Shown here: positions 5,346 through 6,944 of the stretch, piece after piece | How the letters are laid out: every line of letters begins with the position of its first letter | Position numbering within the stretch: the first letter of the stretch is position 1 | Source: Phycisphaerae bacterium | GTDB taxonomy: Bacteria > Planctomycetota > Phycisphaerae > UBA1845 | Reading direction: 5' to 3' | NCBI GenBank assembly: GCA_029260155.1 | Contig: JAJDDU010000204.1 | Coordinates: 1-6,944 of the forward strand | DNA: 6,944 nucleotides | Notes under the pieces: model-generated | Databases searched by the model: none | The model's input: the letters and a program-made list of their open reading frames with translations, nothing else | What the model was told of the DNA's origin: nothing | Translations under genes and position numbers: made by a program

Positions 5346-6851
5346 ATGAAGGCTTTTTTGCTAAGCGCGATTATGGGTGTGGGGTTTTCATGGGGGTCTC
5401 AGTATGTGCCCGCTTCGGCGGGAGAGCCTGAGGTTGTTACCGCGACTGTGGACGTTGAAGGTGGTGAGGGCGTATTCATCATCAAGACCATGGGCGGTGA
5501 TGGCACGAAACCGTGCTGCAAGACCGGCAAGGGACCGTGCGGCAAGCTCGGCAAAGGCAAGTGCAAGCCGATCGAGATGAAGCAGTGCATCAAGATGATG
5601 GCCGCTGCCGAGAAGGAAGGCGTGCATGTGATGCGCGCAGTCGGTGGTGGGCCCGGTGCGTCTGCGGGCGTGTGGGTGGGGACACCCGATGACAGTATGC
5701 GTGTGGCCTTGGCGTCGATTGAAGAGGAAGACGTCGATGATGACGCCGGCTGGCTGGGCGTGCAGTTGGGCAGCATGAAGATCGAGCTCAATGGTGAGGG
5801 CGAGGCTGAAGAGACCGAAGGTATCGCTATCCTGAACGTCGCCGTGAACAGCCCGGCCGCTGCGGCGGGTTTTGAGCAGGATGACCTGCTCGTCGAGATT
5901 GACGACGTCTCGGTCGGAGTCGACTTGAAGTCCATGGTGGATCTTGTACGGGACGCTGTGGCTGGCGAGCGCATGAAATTCACGGTCGTTCGTGATGGTG
6001 CGCGCCGCACGCTTGCGGCAACGCTGGGCCGGCGCGCCGACGCCAAGAATGTGGAGTGGGAATTCGATGTGGATGTCGAGAAGCTCGAGTTGCTCGACGA
6101 ACTGCGCTCGCACGTCAAGGTGCTCCGAGAGGGCGAGGACGGCGAGTGGCGCTTCGAGATCGTCGGTGGCGACGTTGACATCGCGCTGCCCGAGAACATC
6201 GGCAAGCTGATTCCCGGCATGCACTCGCGAACGATGACGTTCTTCGGCGACGGCGACGGCGAGCACCGTGTCGCAATCGACCTAATGCGGAACGGTGAAG
6301 GCCTCTCGATTGAAACCACGGAGGATGGCCAAATCAGAGTCACGCGCAGCGATGCGGATTCCAACGAGGAGACGGTGGTTCTGTACGCTGATGTCCTTGA
6401 GCTGTCCGCCGGAGACGAGGACGCGTTCGAGATTTACGACGGAGCGGGTAAGCACGAAAACGTGCCATTCGGAGCCCACACGTTCGCCATCGCGCTCGAT
6501 GCTGACGGCGAAGACAATCAGATGGTCTGGGTCCAGGAGCTGGAGGCCAATCTTGCTGAGCAGTCGGACGAGCTGGCTGAAGTGATGGAGCACATGAAGG
6601 GCATGCTCGTCGAGGTCACGGCCGGAAGTGAGGACGCGGTCTCGTCGGAGGGTAACACCTTCATGCGTTTCCTGCATCGAAACAAGGCTGTGCAGACCAT
6701 TCGCGAGAATCCCGACGGCAGCATCGACGTGATCGTCCGAAAAGGCGAAAACGAGTTGGTGACCCGTTATGCGGACGAGGTCGACCTTGAATCGCGTAAC
6801 GCCAAGGCCTACGAGACGTTCCTGGAACTCAAGTCCGAGAGCGACGAGTAA
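5346..6851 (+). CDS. Exported PDZ-domain protein of the sigma/anti-sigma cluster
   Basis: A 501-residue protein predicted to be exported. Residues 1-25 look like a signal peptide with likely cleavage after ASA (23-25). Residues 55-83 are rich in Lys, Gly and Cys, with C57, C65, C73 and C81 exactly eight apart plus C58. A PDZ domain covers about 135-230: GWLGV carboxylate-binding loop (135-139), then NSPAAAAGFEQDDLLVEIDD (168-187) and a final strand KFTVVRDGARRTL. Residues 233-501 are acidic, match no family I recognise, and contain two related segments (322-353 and 452-481) ending in YAD. I see no serine-protease domain, so it is not an HtrA/DegS enzyme; the PDZ domain probably binds a peptide or protein C-terminus. 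It follows the anti-sigma gene by 77 bases and ends 34 bases before a strong terminator. A role as partner or output of the sigma circuit is inferred. Confidence 0.88.
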   Translation: MKAFLLSAIMGVGFSWGSQYVPASAGEPEVVTATVDVEGGEGVFIIKTMGGDGTKPCCKTGKGPCGKLGKGKCKPIEMKQCIKMMAAAEKEGVHVMRAVGGGPGASAGVWVGTPDDSMRVALASIEEEDVDDDAGWLGVQLGSMKIELNGEGEAEETEGIAILNVAVNSPAAAAGFEQDDLLVEIDDVSVGVDLKSMVDLVRDAVAGERMKFTVVRDGARRTLAATLGRRADAKNVEWEFDVDVEKLELLDELRSHVKVLREGEDGEWRFEIVGGDVDIALPENIGKLIPGMHSRTMTFFGDGDGEHRVAIDLMRNGEGLSIETTEDGQIRVTRSDADSNEETVVLYADVLELSAGDEDAFEIYDGAGKHENVPFGAHTFAIALDADGEDNQMVWVQELEANLAEQSDELAEVMEHMKGMLVEVTAGSEDAVSSEGNTFMRFLHRNKAVQTIRENPDGSIDVIVRKGENELVTRYADEVDLESRNAKAYETFLELKSESDE

Positions 6852-6885
6852 CCACAACACCACATTCCTAGAAGCGACCACGAGG

Positions 6886-6921
6886 CCGGGCGACGGGACA
6901 TCCGTCGCCCGGTCTTTTTTT
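6886..6921 (+). terminator. Strong intrinsic terminator
   Basis: A perfect 11-bp stem, CCGGGCGACGG / CCGTCGCCCGG (6886-6896 and 6902-6912), with a 5-base loop (6897-6901), followed by TC and seven T (6915-6921). It lies 34 bases after the PDZ gene stop and closes the sigma / anti-sigma / PDZ transcription unit. Nothing coding is recognised in the last 20 bases of the window. Confidence 0.93.
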
Positions 6922-6944
6922 GCGCGCGCTGGTCTCGTGCCGTT

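Noticed and set aside
5388..6364. Two long open frames on the minus strand opposite the PDZ gene (292 and 321 codons).
   Set aside because: Both are antisense shadows of a well-supported gene in GC-rich DNA; their products are low-complexity (Ser/Pro/Thr-rich or His/Leu-rich) with no domain and no good ribosome-binding site.
5346..6851. Reading the PDZ protein as an HtrA/DegP-type protease.
   Set aside because: No trypsin-like domain or GNSGG-type serine motif precedes or follows the PDZ domain, so only the PDZ module is supported.

Overview
The window is GC-rich, gene-dense bacterial DNA. Its content fits a free-living Gram-negative-type bacterium, possibly a member of the Planctomycetota or a related phylum: an ECF sigma factor with a short membrane anti-sigma factor of a non-zinc type, an exported PDZ protein, and Shine-Dalgarno sites of ordinary quality. 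This placement is inferred from gene style only; no rRNA or other marker is present. No mobile element, CRISPR array, tRNA or rRNA is seen.

Layout. (1) Bases 1-843 (+): selD, selenide water dikinase, cut at its 5' end by the window edge. (2) Bases 912-1856 (-): a ROK-family sugar kinase, convergent with selD; a GC-rich hairpin lies in the 68-base gap. (3) Bases 1902-3368 (+): a sodium:solute symporter of the SSS family, divergent from the kinase across only 45 bases. Together these two look like an uptake-plus-phosphorylation pair for one sugar. (4) Bases 3402-3800 (-): a small protein with three predicted membrane segments, function unknown, convergent with the symporter. (5) A 284-base divergent control region, 3801-4084. 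(6) Bases 4085-4657, 4663-5268 and 5346-6851 (all +): an ECF RNA polymerase sigma factor, a single-pass membrane anti-sigma-like protein, and an exported PDZ-domain protein. The run ends at a strong intrinsic terminator, 6886-6921.

The last group is the most interesting part. The sigma factor and the putative anti-sigma factor are 5 bases apart. The third gene encodes an exported protein with a PDZ domain but no recognisable protease domain, a lysine/cysteine-rich stretch with cysteines spaced exactly eight residues apart, and a C-terminal half with two related segments. The anti-sigma C-terminal domain and the PDZ protein are predicted to share the same extracytoplasmic compartment, so a surface-sensing or envelope-stress circuit is plausible. 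A similar promoter-like pattern (TTGAA, 18-19 bases, then a GTATC core) occurs before both the sigma gene and the PDZ gene, which would fit autoregulation but could be chance.
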